Below, in pieces: positions 1 through 8,444 of a stretch of 64,000 nt of DNA. The notes under the pieces were generated by a model that worked only from the letters and a program-made list of their open reading frames with translations, was not told the DNA's origin and did not search any database. The translations under genes were made by a program, and so were the position numbers. Origin of the DNA: Vibrio atlanticus (lineage in GTDB: Bacteria; Pseudomonadota; Gammaproteobacteria; Enterobacterales; Vibrionaceae); NCBI RefSeq assembly GCF_024347315.1, contig NZ_AP025461.1:372001-436000 (forward strand), in the 5' to 3' direction. Position 1 is the first letter of the stretch. The number at the start of each line of letters is the position of its first letter.

Positions 1-280
1 CCTGTTCTATATTACCCGCATCGGCTTGGGTTTGTGTGTATTGGTAACACGCCTCAATGGGCTCAACCAGACACGTGAGTTGTGCTTTCTTGCTGCGGCC
101 TGAGCTGGCTTGCCACTCAATCCAACCTTGTGCTGTCATCGCTTTTATTAAGGTCTGAACATGACGTTCACTCACATGCAGCAGTGTAGCCAGTTGGTTG
201 ACCTGACAATGCGATACTCCAGGCCCAAAAGCCTGAAATATCTTTTCATACAGTTCAAGCTTGCGCTTAAGGTTGCCCAA
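1..280 (-). CDS. SgrR-family transcriptional regulator, N-terminal part (cut by window edge)
   Basis: Partial gene running off the left edge; about 93 residues are visible. They form a winged-helix DNA-binding domain with a recognition segment (HVSERHVQTLIKAM) followed by QGWIEWQASSGRSKKAQL, closely matching the N-terminus of E. coli SgrR, whose family carries a C-terminal solute-binding-like domain, not visible here. No ATG lies in frame, so I chose TTG at 280, which has an AGGA ribosome site 8 bases upstream. That site overlaps the stop codon of the preceding oxidoreductase gene, 10 bases away, so the two are probably cotranscribed. The family is known for glucose-phosphate stress control, but the target here is not evident. 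Confidence 0.75.
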   Translation of the reverse strand, partial: MGNLKRKLELYEKIFQAFGPGVSHCQVNQLATLLHVSERHVQTLIKAMTAQGWIEWQASSGRSKKAQLTCLVEPIEACYQYTQTQADAGNIEQ

Positions 281-290
281 TTTGCTTTTC

Positions 291-1301
291 CTAACGACGA
301 GGTTGAGTTAAGTGTTGATAGCCAGAGTCAATGAGTGCTTTTTCCATCGTGTCGAGAACTTGAGAGGTTATCTCTGAGCTTAGGATATCCGATTCAGTTT
401 TTTCTTGAAGCACCAAACCTGAAAAATGGTCGATTTCAAATTCGAACCCATTGCCCGTCACTCGTTTGTTGATGGTCGACTTTTGCCCTTGATGTTCAAT
501 CTCAATAAAGGCTGGATTCCACCATTTTTCGTGAATGGTGATTTTGGTATCAGGCCCAGTCAAGTGTGCCGTTCGGGGAAGGTTCTGCACTGTTGATGCC
601 GATATCTTACCGTTCATATCACCAGAGAATGTAAAGCACGCATCGGTATCGACATTCGCGCCCTCATACAGACACGACATCTCTACCTGAGGTTCTGAAG
701 GGGTCACCCCCAGTGTTCTGCACAGATCGTAAAAGAACCAAAGCCCATAGACCCCAACATCAAGCGTTGCTCCGCCTGACAAATCCGGATTGAAGATAAA
801 TAAGCCCGGCTTATAGTCATGATGGTTACCAAAGCTGGCTTCGATTGAATCTATCTGAATGTTGTTGTCGACCAAAAATGATTGAAGCTCACGATACGCG
901 GGAAACACCACGGTTTTCATTGCTTCTAGCAACATCACACCATTTTGATTTGCGAGAGCTTTCATCTCCAGCCAATCATCAAGATTGGTGAAAGCGGGCT
1001 TCTCGACCAATACGTGTTTTTTATGGCTTAGAAACAGTTCAGCTAAAGGCTTGTGATAAGGATGAACCGTAGCGATGTAAACCGCTTCAACACTAGGGTC
1101 ATTCGCCATGGCTTCATAAGACCCATAAGCCTTGTCGCAACCAAACTTATTGGCGAACGTCGCTGCGCGTGAGTGATCTCTTGCGGCAACGGCATACAAT
1201 TCACCATGCAGACAGTGCTCGATTACAGCTGTTGCGAATCGATTGGCGATATTGCCTAGCCCAGCGATACCCCATTTAATTTTACGTTGCGTGTCGCTCA
1301 T
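291..1301 (-). CDS. Gfo/Idh/MocA-family NAD(P)-dependent oxidoreductase
   Basis: A 336-residue predicted soluble dehydrogenase. The N-terminal Rossmann fold shows the dinucleotide motif KWGIAGLGNIANRF, and the family's EKP motif appears in HVLVEKPAF. The C-terminal domain has GGATLDVGVYG, as in trans-dihydrodiol or sugar dehydrogenase relatives. The start is the ATG at 1301, preceded by GGAG. An 18-residue upstream extension in frame would run into a terminator hairpin and is not likely to be translated. Substrate unknown; probably a sugar or cyclitol. A SgrR-like regulator follows 10 bases downstream. A paralogue lies at 37850-38824. Confidence 0.85.
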   Translation of the reverse strand: MSDTQRKIKWGIAGLGNIANRFATAVIEHCLHGELYAVAARDHSRAATFANKFGCDKAYGSYEAMANDPSVEAVYIATVHPYHKPLAELFLSHKKHVLVEKPAFTNLDDWLEMKALANQNGVMLLEAMKTVVFPAYRELQSFLVDNNIQIDSIEASFGNHHDYKPGLFIFNPDLSGGATLDVGVYGLWFFYDLCRTLGVTPSEPQVEMSCLYEGANVDTDACFTFSGDMNGKISASTVQNLPRTAHLTGPDTKITIHEKWWNPAFIEIEHQGQKSTINKRVTGNGFEFEIDHFSGLVLQEKTESDILSSEITSQVLDTMEKALIDSGYQHLTQPRR

Positions 1302-1353
1302 CAGTTGCTCCAAATCGTTGTTTTGTATCAGTGTACTCAGAGACGCCACATAC

Positions 1354-1389
1354 AAATAGAGAACAGATTTCTCAACCTGTTCTCTATTT
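1354..1389 (-). terminator. Intrinsic terminator after the homocysteine methyltransferase gene
   Basis: A perfect 13-bp stem (1354-1366 with 1377-1389, arm AAATAGAGAACAG) and a 10-base loop, 25 bases beyond the minus-strand stop codon at 1415. The plus-strand side is followed by TATTTTATT and the minus-strand side only by a short TTTGTATG, so it may act in both directions. Confidence 0.7.
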
Positions 1390-1414
1390 ATTTTATTCTA
1401 GTTTAAGCTCAGGA

Positions 1415-2314
1415 TTAGCTCTGTAGGGAGCGTTTCCAATCGGCTAGGGCTTGAATGTGTTTTGGCCCAATGCCACAACAGCCACCGATAATATTCGCGC
1501 CAAGAGCGTGCCAGCGTTTAGCGTAAGTTAAGTAACCTTGGCCATCCAGTTCACGCATTTCTTGAAATATGCCATTCGCTTCATGTTCGCGGCTGATCGG
1601 TGCAAAGTTATTGGCGTAGACACCAATTTCTAAATCACTACCTAACTCACCAATCACTTGCTTAGCATCGATAATGGCTTGATCCATCACTTCAGGCACT
1701 GAGCAGTTAAACATAATGCCTTTCGCGTTCGATTGGCAGGCAAGTTTGATGGCGTCTGTTACGCTCTCGCCAGATCGAATATGGGCAGAATCGCCCTTGG
1801 TGTCTTCCAAACTGAATGCGTAGTAACAAGGTTTATCTGACTGCTTAAGAACCGCATGAATGGAATCGAATTCTTGTAGGCTACAGATAGTTTCTGCTAT
1901 CCAAAGGTCGATGTTCGGGTCTTGGGCATCGTAAAGCGTTTGGATGATTGGCGCTGCTTCTTCTACCTTGAATAAGTCTGGTCGGTAGCTGCCAAATGGC
2001 GGTGGAATCGCGCCCGCGACTTTTACGGTGTGAGATGCATTGTCAGCAACTGCTTTAGCCAGCTCACCAGACAGTGCTGCGAGTTCAAAGCCTCGTTGCT
2101 CGAACAGTTCTTCGCCTAAGTGAAAGGGTACACACGCGTAGCTATTGGCGATCAGGATTTCAGCACCTGCATCGACAAAGTTTTGATGCGCTTGGCTAAC
2201 AAAGTCGGGTACTTCAATCAGCGCTTGAGCACTCCAAAGCGGTTGAGAAAATGGCGCGCCGATTTCTTTGAGTTCTCGGCCCATGCCGCCATCAAGTATG
2301 GTTAGTGTTTTCAT
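1415..2314 (-). CDS. Homocysteine S-methyltransferase family protein
   Basis: A 299-residue protein of the MmuM/YagD type, which transfers a methyl group from S-methylmethionine (or a related donor) to homocysteine, giving methionine. The N-terminus has the family LDGGMGREL motif. The zinc-binding cysteines appear in NCSVPE and GGCCGIGP near the C-terminus. I chose ATG at 2314; the TTG two codons upstream lacks support. The ribosome site is weak. The gene sits alone with its own terminator at 1354-1389, so it is probably monocistronic. Donor specificity cannot be read from sequence. Confidence 0.85.
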   Translation of the reverse strand: MKTLTILDGGMGRELKEIGAPFSQPLWSAQALIEVPDFVSQAHQNFVDAGAEILIANSYACVPFHLGEELFEQRGFELAALSGELAKAVADNASHTVKVAGAIPPPFGSYRPDLFKVEEAAPIIQTLYDAQDPNIDLWIAETICSLQEFDSIHAVLKQSDKPCYYAFSLEDTKGDSAHIRSGESVTDAIKLACQSNAKGIMFNCSVPEVMDQAIIDAKQVIGELGSDLEIGVYANNFAPISREHEANGIFQEMRELDGQGYLTYAKRWHALGANIIGGCCGIGPKHIQALADWKRSLQS

Positions 2315-2447
2315 ATTCAATACTATCTAAACAATTGCTGAAGTTCTGCCGCCACCATATCAGACAACCTTGTCAGACAGAAGCAATCAAGCCCCTGTGT
2401 TATCGAGAAAAGGTGTCGGACTGTTTTGGAGATAGCCTCGGCATAAT

Positions 2448-2648
2448 TTAGATCACCCTTTCCCAATAATGTGCACTACCACACGCATCAATATCTATAC
2501 GCATGAGTGGCATATTTGCTATTTTAGTCAGTAGGTTAGAGCGAGTTACCGACTTATGAAGTATAACCTTACCTTTTTGGTCTACGACATGAAGACTAAA
2601 GTGGTTTTTAGCTAGGTCGATACCGCAGAAATAAGAATAATCAGACAT
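2448..2648 (-). pseudogene. Truncated IS110-family transposase remnant
   Basis: Only 66 residues remain of an IS110-type DEDD transposase, which is normally well over 300 residues. The N-terminus is typical: YFCGIDLAKNHFSLHVVD, with the first catalytic Asp at residue 11, then DACGSAHYWER. The start ATG at 2648 has a good GGAGGC ribosome site. Translation ends abruptly at TAA. A weak continuation (NYAEAIS, resembling the family's NDAEAI motif) is readable in another frame just downstream, which suggests a deletion plus a frameshift. No complete element ends were found. It borders the cassette-like gene at 2718. Confidence 0.75.
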
Positions 2649-2717
2649 GGTGCCTCCGATGCATTTAAGTACCACATAAGTGTGGCAGATCCTCGGTAGG
2701 GGGAATCCATGTCATTC

Positions 2718-3175
2718 GTTATGCGAATGGAGGCAATATGATTTTCAGTTGGCTTAAAAACTACGTTTCAATAGAGAGGAGAATTGAGTCTCATCCTAAG
2801 TTCATCGATGCTTTTAACATAGTTGGGCACGTTTTAGATGGTGATAAAACTAAAATATTTGATGGCGTAGAGGTCTCATATTCGAAAGCTGTTCTAATAT
2901 TGTGTGTACGTGACGCCAATGAATATTACCAAGCTTGGGAATCGCCAGAATACCCATATCATGAAGATGCATTGAATGTGTTGAAAGCAGAATGCAGTCG
3001 TATTTCTGAGTTGATCGATAAACGTATTGAAATTCGAGACTACTCTTCAGAGACTCGAACTCATGAAATTGTTGAAGTTTACAATGAACACCATAGACAG
3101 TTTGTTTTGGAATCTACTAACCTGTGAAAATTCGCATAACAAACGACTATGGCACCAATAATTAAATTTTGGTGC
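2718..3175 (+). mobile_element. Orphan integron-cassette-like unit with attC-like core sites
   Basis: The 11-base sequence GTTATGCGAAT at 2718-2728 recurs as its exact reverse complement, ATTCGCATAAC, at 3130-3140, bracketing one small gene. In integron cassettes the first bases after the GTT crossover point are complementary to the start of the cassette's own attC site, which in Vibrio cassettes commonly reads as here, GCATAACAAACG. A hairpin follows (GCACCAA 3152-3158 with TTGGTGC 3169-3175). No second GTTATGC-type core was found after it, so the attC site appears incomplete. No integrase gene is in the window. Interpretation is inference from motif layout. Confidence 0.45.
2738..3127 (+). 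CDS. Hypothetical protein in cassette-like unit
   Basis: A 129-residue acidic, probably soluble protein with no signal peptide and no membrane segment. I do not recognise its family. Visible features are an N-terminal FSWLKNYVSIERRI, a central VEVSYSKAVLILCVRDANEYYQAW, and an ELIDKRIEIRDY segment. A strong GGAGG ribosome site lies 4 bases before the ATG, and the cassette-type core sequence lies only 10 bases before the start, as expected for an integron cassette gene. It may be a passenger gene of unknown function. Confidence 0.7.
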   Translation: MIFSWLKNYVSIERRIESHPKFIDAFNIVGHVLDGDKTKIFDGVEVSYSKAVLILCVRDANEYYQAWESPEYPYHEDALNVLKAECSRISELIDKRIEIRDYSSETRTHEIVEVYNEHHRQFVLESTNL

Positions 3176-3268
3176 TGTTTCCATCCCGTATAGCGACATC
3201 GACATATCTCGTAAACTATCTCAGAACGCTAAATACTAAGTCACCACAATCTGTAGAGGAAAAGTGCA

Positions 3269-3970
3269 TTGAAGTTAACGAATAAACTCGTGCGTTACCC
3301 GCACATTGATGTTGATCGTGCGTTTGAAAAAGAAGCTGAGTTATTGCAGCAAATACAGGCTGGTGAGATTGGACAAGCCTTAATGCTGTGGCAAGCAAAA
3401 ACGCCAACACTCGTTTTGCCCGCAGGTAAAAAGTGGCCAGTGACCGTAGAATCTAGACAGCAACTCGCGGAACAAGGTTGGCAACTCACCTCGCGTAAAA
3501 CAGGTGGCGCTCCCGTTCCCCAATTACCGGGAATCATAAACCTATCGCACATTTACCATTGGCCTCGTGATCAAGCCTACAACATCCAAAAAGCGTATCG
3601 ACATTTATGCGATGTATTAACCTTGTTTTTTAAGGATCTGGGCATTGATGTGGATGTACACGCAACCCCCGGCTCTTATTGTGATGGTGACTACAACCTC
3701 AATATCAATAAACAAAAAATAGTGGGTACTGCGCAGCGTGTATTGCTTAAACAAGGGGGCGGCCAAATTGTACTTTCGCAAGCTTGTATCTTGTTAGATG
3801 CCGACTTAGAGAACATCGTTGCGCCTGTGAATTTTTATAATCAAATTTGCGATAACCCGACCGTGGTGAATGCGCAGGTTCATACTCCGCTGTACGCTCA
3901 TCTGAAAACCCTACCCAACGTAGACTCACTCTTTCAGAGGTTAAGCCAAGCCTTTATCAAGTATGCATAA
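3269..3970 (+). CDS. Lipoate-protein ligase A family protein (single catalytic domain)
   Basis: A 233-residue BPL/LPL-fold protein. Features shared with lipoate ligases are the SRKTGGAPVPQLPGIINLS segment (substrate loop) and DYNLNINKQKIVGTAQR, which holds the conserved lysine. It lacks the C-terminal accessory domain of full LplA (about 330 residues), so it may be a standalone ligase, an octanoyl/lipoyl transferase relative, or a scavenging enzyme. The start is TTG at 3269 with GAGGA 8 bases upstream; no ATG in frame fits. It is a single gene and its actual acyl donor is unknown. Confidence 0.75.
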   Translation: MKLTNKLVRYPHIDVDRAFEKEAELLQQIQAGEIGQALMLWQAKTPTLVLPAGKKWPVTVESRQQLAEQGWQLTSRKTGGAPVPQLPGIINLSHIYHWPRDQAYNIQKAYRHLCDVLTLFFKDLGIDVDVHATPGSYCDGDYNLNINKQKIVGTAQRVLLKQGGGQIVLSQACILLDADLENIVAPVNFYNQICDNPTVVNAQVHTPLYAHLKTLPNVDSLFQRLSQAFIKYA

Positions 3971-3973
3971 TGC

Positions 3974-4012
3974 TCCCCTTACAAGAAAGCCCCGACCAAA
4001 AGGTAAGGGCTT
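3974..4012 (+). terminator. Weak terminator-like hairpin between convergent genes
   Basis: AAGCCC (3987-3992) can pair with GGGCTT (4007-4012), followed by GTTGTGTG. An alternative pairing uses CCCTTAC with GTAAGGG. The U-tract is poor. It lies between the convergent lipoate-ligase and sulfatase genes. Confidence 0.35.
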
Positions 4013-4083
4013 GTTGTGTGTTCTTTATCGAACGTTTTTCTAGCTAACTGCTGTCGTTTTTATCTATTTAGTGTATCGGACGT

Positions 4084-6156
4084 TTAATGCGCGTGCACAG
4101 CTGAATCTTGGTATAGCTCTGCATCCACTTCTTCGCCTTTGTTTGGACGAGGAACAATCTCAAAAGAGGTATCAGCTTCAGTCAATGAAGACAGCAGTTT
4201 GTTCAACGATGTTTTGTCTCCTTTCACGCCCGCTTGGCCATCTTCCAATAATTGGTTGAGTGTCGTTTTCTGCAGTACGATGTCTGATACATCTGATTTG
4301 TTGATGATCAGTGTGGTATCGGCACCTTGCAGGTCAGTTACTTGAATGTTGTTCAGGTTGCCATTCGACATCTCTACGTAGTAGAACTCTTTCACATCAG
4401 GTAATTGGATATTCATGGTAAACGGTGTGTCTTGCGCCTTCAATGAATCCACTTTTACCGCTAAGTAATCCAGCAAGTTTTCGATGGTCATGTTCGCCAA
4501 GACATCCGGAGAAGCCGTTTTTGGTGCGCCCGGCTGTGTGCCGATGCGCAGTTCTTGAGCACCTGTTAGATAGATGTTTCTCCACCCTGCGCCTTCTGAT
4601 TGATAGCCTAGCTGTTCATAAGTATCGGCCAGTAAACCACGCGCTTTTTTGTTCTCTGGTTCCGCTTGGACAACCTTGTTCAGTGCTGTTGCAACGAAGC
4701 GATATTCGCCTTCTTGGAAATCTTGCTGCGCTTTCTCAATCACTGCGTCACTGCCACCCATGTATTCAACAAACTTAACCGACTCTGGGTGAATCTGTAG
4801 CGGGTTCAGATTCGCTGGGTTCATGTCGAAGTAACCAAGGTACATGTTGTACACCGCACGAGCGTTATGCGAGTAGGTACCGTGGTAACCATTGGTGTGC
4901 CAAGACTGTTGAATGCTGTCTGGCATTACCTTGTAAATTTCGTCACCGATGTCTTGTAGAACCACACCGTTATTGGCTAAACGAAGTGTTTGATTATGTG
5001 TGAAACCGTAAGCATCACGTTGCATTTTTAGGTAGTCAGAGATCTCTTGTTCGCCCCAAATTGGCGATGAGTGAGAGGCAAATAGCACCTCGGTATCTTC
5101 ACCCCAAGTGACCAACATCTCGTTGATTTTCTTAGACCACTTCAAGCCATCACGTACTTTTGCACCACGTAATGTGTAGAGGTTGTGCATGCCTTGATAC
5201 GTTAGCTCACCAGTCCAAAGTGCCTTCATGCTTGGAATATAGGTCACCATTTCTGATGCCGCTTCAGTACCTGATGCATCCATGAATTGCATCTCTAGGC
5301 CGTCGATAACCAGCGTTTCAATTTCTTCGTTGTGGTTAAGTTCGTAATCCGGCAATACGTAAGTAATGGTGCCAGTCGACAAGCCTTTCGCGAGTGCCGC
5401 ATCCACAATACCGTGCTCATGACGATTCAGTGTTGCGCCATATTGATAAGCGGTACGTCGAGACATCGCATTACCTGCCAGTACGTTTTCGTCGACGATT
5501 TCTTTCGTGATGTTTTTCGAACCGTATACTTTTACATCTGGATACGCGTCTTTGATTGCTCGTGCACCGCCAAAGTGATCGGCATGTGAGTGTGAGTAAA
5601 TCATCGCTACTACAGGTAAGTCGCCACCATCAGGCACGTTGTTCTTAAAGAACTTTAATGACTTAGCTGCGGATTCTTTTGTGAGAAGAACGTCGTAAAC
5701 AATCCAACCATTGTCACTGCGGATGAAAGAAATAGACGCTAAATCGGCACCACGTACTTGATACACTTTGCCCGGGACAACTTCGTACAAACCTTCAGCA
5801 GCTTGGTTCAGCACGGCTTGACGCCAAAGCGAAGGGTTCACTGAATCGGGCGCTTGATCGGCATTGTTCACGCTAGGATCGATGAAGTTGAAGCTGTTAC
5901 GAATAATATCGCCAGTTTCTTGATCGAAGCTCGCAATCAATCCTTTGTTGTTATTTTCGAACGCGCGAGTGTCGTCGAAGTTCAGCGTTTTCGCGAATTC
6001 TTGGTTTGCTTTCGTCGTCATCTCGGTCGCGTCTTTGCCACCCTGATCGCCGATATCGCTAAAGTGTGCGTGGTCATGGTTAGCTGCAACAGCAGGAAAC
6101 GCAATAGAGATTGCTAGGAACAGTGATGCATTTTTGAAAGTGCGTGATGGAGTCAT
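4084..6156 (-). CDS. Secreted linear alkyl sulfatase, metallo-beta-lactamase type (SdsA/YjcS family)
   Basis: A 690-residue protein with a cleavable signal peptide (FLAISIAFPAVAA, residues 12-25), so periplasmic or secreted. The metallo-beta-lactamase domain carries the zinc motif HSHADH at residues 189-194. The rest follows the SdsA1 plan: a dimerisation domain in the middle (YLGYFDMNPANLNPL) and a C-terminal SCP2-like lipid-binding domain. Known family members cleave primary alkyl sulfates such as SDS to the alcohol and sulfate. It is divergent from a LysR-type gene 188 bases away that is its likely regulator. The length is normal for the family and no defect is seen. Confidence 0.9.
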   Translation of the reverse strand: MTPSRTFKNASLFLAISIAFPAVAANHDHAHFSDIGDQGGKDATEMTTKANQEFAKTLNFDDTRAFENNNKGLIASFDQETGDIIRNSFNFIDPSVNNADQAPDSVNPSLWRQAVLNQAAEGLYEVVPGKVYQVRGADLASISFIRSDNGWIVYDVLLTKESAAKSLKFFKNNVPDGGDLPVVAMIYSHSHADHFGGARAIKDAYPDVKVYGSKNITKEIVDENVLAGNAMSRRTAYQYGATLNRHEHGIVDAALAKGLSTGTITYVLPDYELNHNEEIETLVIDGLEMQFMDASGTEAASEMVTYIPSMKALWTGELTYQGMHNLYTLRGAKVRDGLKWSKKINEMLVTWGEDTEVLFASHSSPIWGEQEISDYLKMQRDAYGFTHNQTLRLANNGVVLQDIGDEIYKVMPDSIQQSWHTNGYHGTYSHNARAVYNMYLGYFDMNPANLNPLQIHPESVKFVEYMGGSDAVIEKAQQDFQEGEYRFVATALNKVVQAEPENKKARGLLADTYEQLGYQSEGAGWRNIYLTGAQELRIGTQPGAPKTASPDVLANMTIENLLDYLAVKVDSLKAQDTPFTMNIQLPDVKEFYYVEMSNGNLNNIQVTDLQGADTTLIINKSDVSDIVLQKTTLNQLLEDGQAGVKGDKTSLNKLLSSLTEADTSFEIVPRPNKGEEVDAELYQDSAVHAH

Positions 6157-6197
6157 AGGTGCCTCTTCAATTCGGGATTTCGTTTCGTTGAGGGAAT

Positions 6198-6216
6198 TAT
6201 ATGCCTAAGACATATA
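6198..6216. promoter_or_regulatory. Candidate LysR operator between alkyl sulfatase and regulator
   Basis: An interrupted palindrome, TATATG-7-CATATA, in the divergent intergenic region. It fits the loose LysR-type T-N11-A pattern and lies 42 bases before the sulfatase start. Assignment is by position and symmetry only. Confidence 0.4.
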
Positions 6217-6344
6217 GCAAAAAATAAAGTAAGCTTTAGTTAACACATCACGATTGGCTATGTATTGAGTCGTACAATGGTTAGGGAACGAAGATAAAAC
6301 CTGACCTATGATTGATTAAGAGCACATTGACAGGGAGAGTAACG

Positions 6345-7259
6345 GTGAGCGCCATGGAAAAGTTGGATTTAAATCTACTGAGCGTGTTCTTAGAAGTGTA
6401 CCGATTAAAGTCGATCACGCTTGCATCAGAATCGCTTGGTATGACTCAACCCGGTGTCAGTGGGGCATTGAAACGGCTGCAAATACAACTGGGTACAGAC
6501 CTTTTTATTCGAGAGGGTCGAGGTATAACGCCGACCAATGCAGCGATGCAGTTGGCGTTACGTATAGAGCCCGCATTGGACGGGATAACCAGCGCGGTCA
6601 GTACCTTAAAGCAGTTCGATAATCAGCAGCATCATGTGTTTCGAATTCTGGTCAACGAGATCGGTTTAACCAAGCTTCAGCCCCTTGTAGAAAAGGATGA
6701 TACGCTTGGTAATATCTCAATTGAATTCAATATGGTACCAAGCAATGAGGAAGACCTTCTACAGAGTTTGAGCATGCAGCAAGCCGACTTAGCGATCGAT
6801 ATTCACTACCCACAAGTGAATGGCTATATGAACCAGCAAGTGATTGAAGATGAGCTCGTGCTGATCGCCAAGAAAGGGCATCCAAGGATTGATGGATCGG
6901 TAACGGAAGCGCAGTATTATCATGAGAAACACATCACCTTCAGAATGCGTCGCTCTCACCTTTACACCGCGGATTACTTTACAAAAAATCCGATACAGCA
7001 GCGAAAAGTCAGTTCCGAATGTGATTCATTAATGACGATGTGTGTGTTGGTCTCTGGCTCCGACTGTGTTGGTAGTACATCTAGAGGTTTTGCTAATCAG
7101 TTTGCGGAGCGATTCCAACTGCAAGTTCTCGAGCAGCCTTTTGAGGTATTACCGATGAAACAGTATATGATTTGGCATAAACGAACAGACTTAAACCCGG
7201 CACATCAATGGTTAAGAACCAAGATTCAACAATACATGACGGGCTCTCAAAGCTGTTAA
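6345..7259 (+). CDS. LysR-family transcriptional regulator (probable alkyl sulfatase regulator)
   Basis: A 304-residue LysR-type regulator. The N-terminal winged helix reads LDLNLLSVFLEVYRLKSITL then TQPGVSGALKRLQ, followed by the periplasmic-binding-like effector domain. The GTG at 6345 has GGGAG 7 bases upstream and is preferred; the ATG three codons later is the alternative. Divergent transcription from the sulfatase gene suggests control of that gene, perhaps by alkyl sulfate or alcohol, which is inference. A clear terminator follows at 7270. Confidence 0.85.
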   Translation: MSAMEKLDLNLLSVFLEVYRLKSITLASESLGMTQPGVSGALKRLQIQLGTDLFIREGRGITPTNAAMQLALRIEPALDGITSAVSTLKQFDNQQHHVFRILVNEIGLTKLQPLVEKDDTLGNISIEFNMVPSNEEDLLQSLSMQQADLAIDIHYPQVNGYMNQQVIEDELVLIAKKGHPRIDGSVTEAQYYHEKHITFRMRRSHLYTADYFTKNPIQQRKVSSECDSLMTMCVLVSGSDCVGSTSRGFANQFAERFQLQVLEQPFEVLPMKQYMIWHKRTDLNPAHQWLRTKIQQYMTGSQSC

Positions 7260-7269
7260 CGATTCAATG

Positions 7270-7299
7270 AAAAACGGCTTCCATTTGGAGGCCGTTTTT
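7270..7299. terminator. Bidirectional intrinsic terminator
   Basis: Near-perfect hairpin, AAAAACGGC (7270-7278) with GCCGTTTTT (7291-7299), extended inward by TCC/GGA. A and T runs flank both sides, serving the convergent LysR and EamA genes. Confidence 0.8.
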
Positions 7300-7347
7300 G
7301 TCTCTGTTACTTGAGGGTCTTAATTAGGTTTTTTGGATTCAATCAAC

Positions 7348-8235
7348 TTATTGTGCGCGTTTCTGACGAGCGGCTTTGAGCATTTTCATTGGCGACATTC
7401 CTGTCACCAACATGGTGCCGGTGATAACCAGAATTGAACCAACAATCGTATTGATGCCAATTGCTTCATCTAAGAATAAGTTACCCCAGAGAATACCAAA
7501 TACCGGAATGATGAAGGTTACGGACAGGGCTGAAGGTGCGCCGAGTTCAGAGACGAGATTGAAGTAAAGTAGATACGCTAACCCAGTACATACCGCGCCT
7601 AATAAGATAACCGACGTAGTGATCGTAACGTCGGGTGTTTCTCTCATCGGAATAAAGAATACAAATGGCAAAACCAGCAACACCGCAGCCCACATGCTGC
7701 CATGAGCATTGTTGAATGCCTCAACTTTAGGGGCTTGTTTGGTATAGTTTGACGCTATTCCGTAGCTAAAGGCCGCCATCACTGCTGCAAAGATAGGAAG
7801 CATAGCCTCACGGCCAATGTTCATCGCATCCCAACCGACTAACACGCCAACTCCCGTTACCCCAATCCCAAGTCCCAATAGAACTTTCGCCTCGAGTGCT
7901 GTTTTGGTCCATATTGCACCAATGATCGCCGCCCATATTGGCGCGGTAGAGTTCAAGATGGCGAGTGTCGAGGCGTTCAGTGTCTGCGCGGCATAAGCGA
8001 AAAGCAAAAAAGGAAGTGTGGTGTTAAACAGCCCGAGAATGAAGAAGTGTTTAGCGTGATCATGAAAAGAGAGCTTCTTTTTTAAATAGAAAGAAACTAA
8101 AAGCAGAGTAAGTGCTGCAAACAGAACTCGCGCTTCAATCAAGACTGCGGGCCCTAATGGATTAGCGGCCATTCTCATGAAAAGAAACGAGCCTCCCCAT
8201 ATAGCCGCAAGTAGTATCAGTTTTAAAAAGCTCAC
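7348..8235 (-). CDS. EamA/DMT-family inner-membrane transporter
   Basis: A 295-residue membrane protein with about ten hydrophobic segments in the duplicated EamA arrangement. The first repeat begins LILLAAIWGGSFLFMRMAANPLGP and the second follows the loop near IWTKTALEAK. The family exports amino acids and other metabolites; substrate not predictable. I use GTG at 8235. Upstream in-frame residues look like untranslated promoter sequence and would give a non-membrane extension unlike the family. A basic C-terminus (AARQKRAQ) is cytoplasmic. The neighbouring VOC gene is divergent. Confidence 0.8.
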   Translation of the reverse strand: MSFLKLILLAAIWGGSFLFMRMAANPLGPAVLIEARVLFAALTLLLVSFYLKKKLSFHDHAKHFFILGLFNTTLPFLLFAYAAQTLNASTLAILNSTAPIWAAIIGAIWTKTALEAKVLLGLGIGVTGVGVLVGWDAMNIGREAMLPIFAAVMAAFSYGIASNYTKQAPKVEAFNNAHGSMWAAVLLVLPFVFFIPMRETPDVTITTSVILLGAVCTGLAYLLYFNLVSELGAPSALSVTFIIPVFGILWGNLFLDEAIGINTIVGSILVITGTMLVTGMSPMKMLKAARQKRAQ

Positions 8236-8444
8236 AGTTTGAATCTCAGATTGTGTAAAACACCGACTATGGATCAAAGCTATGTATTGCACAAATTTAG
8301 ATGTTAATACTGTGCAGCTAATTGTTGGTATTTTGATAACGGAACTGACCATTAAATAGGAACACTTTTGATGAATTATGTTCTGTTTATCCTTCCTTGT
8401 CTGACGAGTAATCTAGTGTCATATGTAAACATTAGGTGATAAAA

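Noticed and set aside
1302-1355. N-terminal extension of the Gfo/Idh/MocA oxidoreductase
   Set aside because: It would begin inside a terminator hairpin, whereas ATG at 1301 has GGAG and begins the canonical Rossmann strand.
2321-2447. Complete terminal end of the IS110 remnant
   Set aside because: No defined ends or duplicated target were visible; IS110 elements often lack terminal repeats, so the boundary cannot be set.
8236-8352. 39-residue N-terminal extension of the EamA transporter
   Set aside because: Unlike the family, which starts just before the first helix; the stretch is AT-rich promoter DNA between divergent genes.
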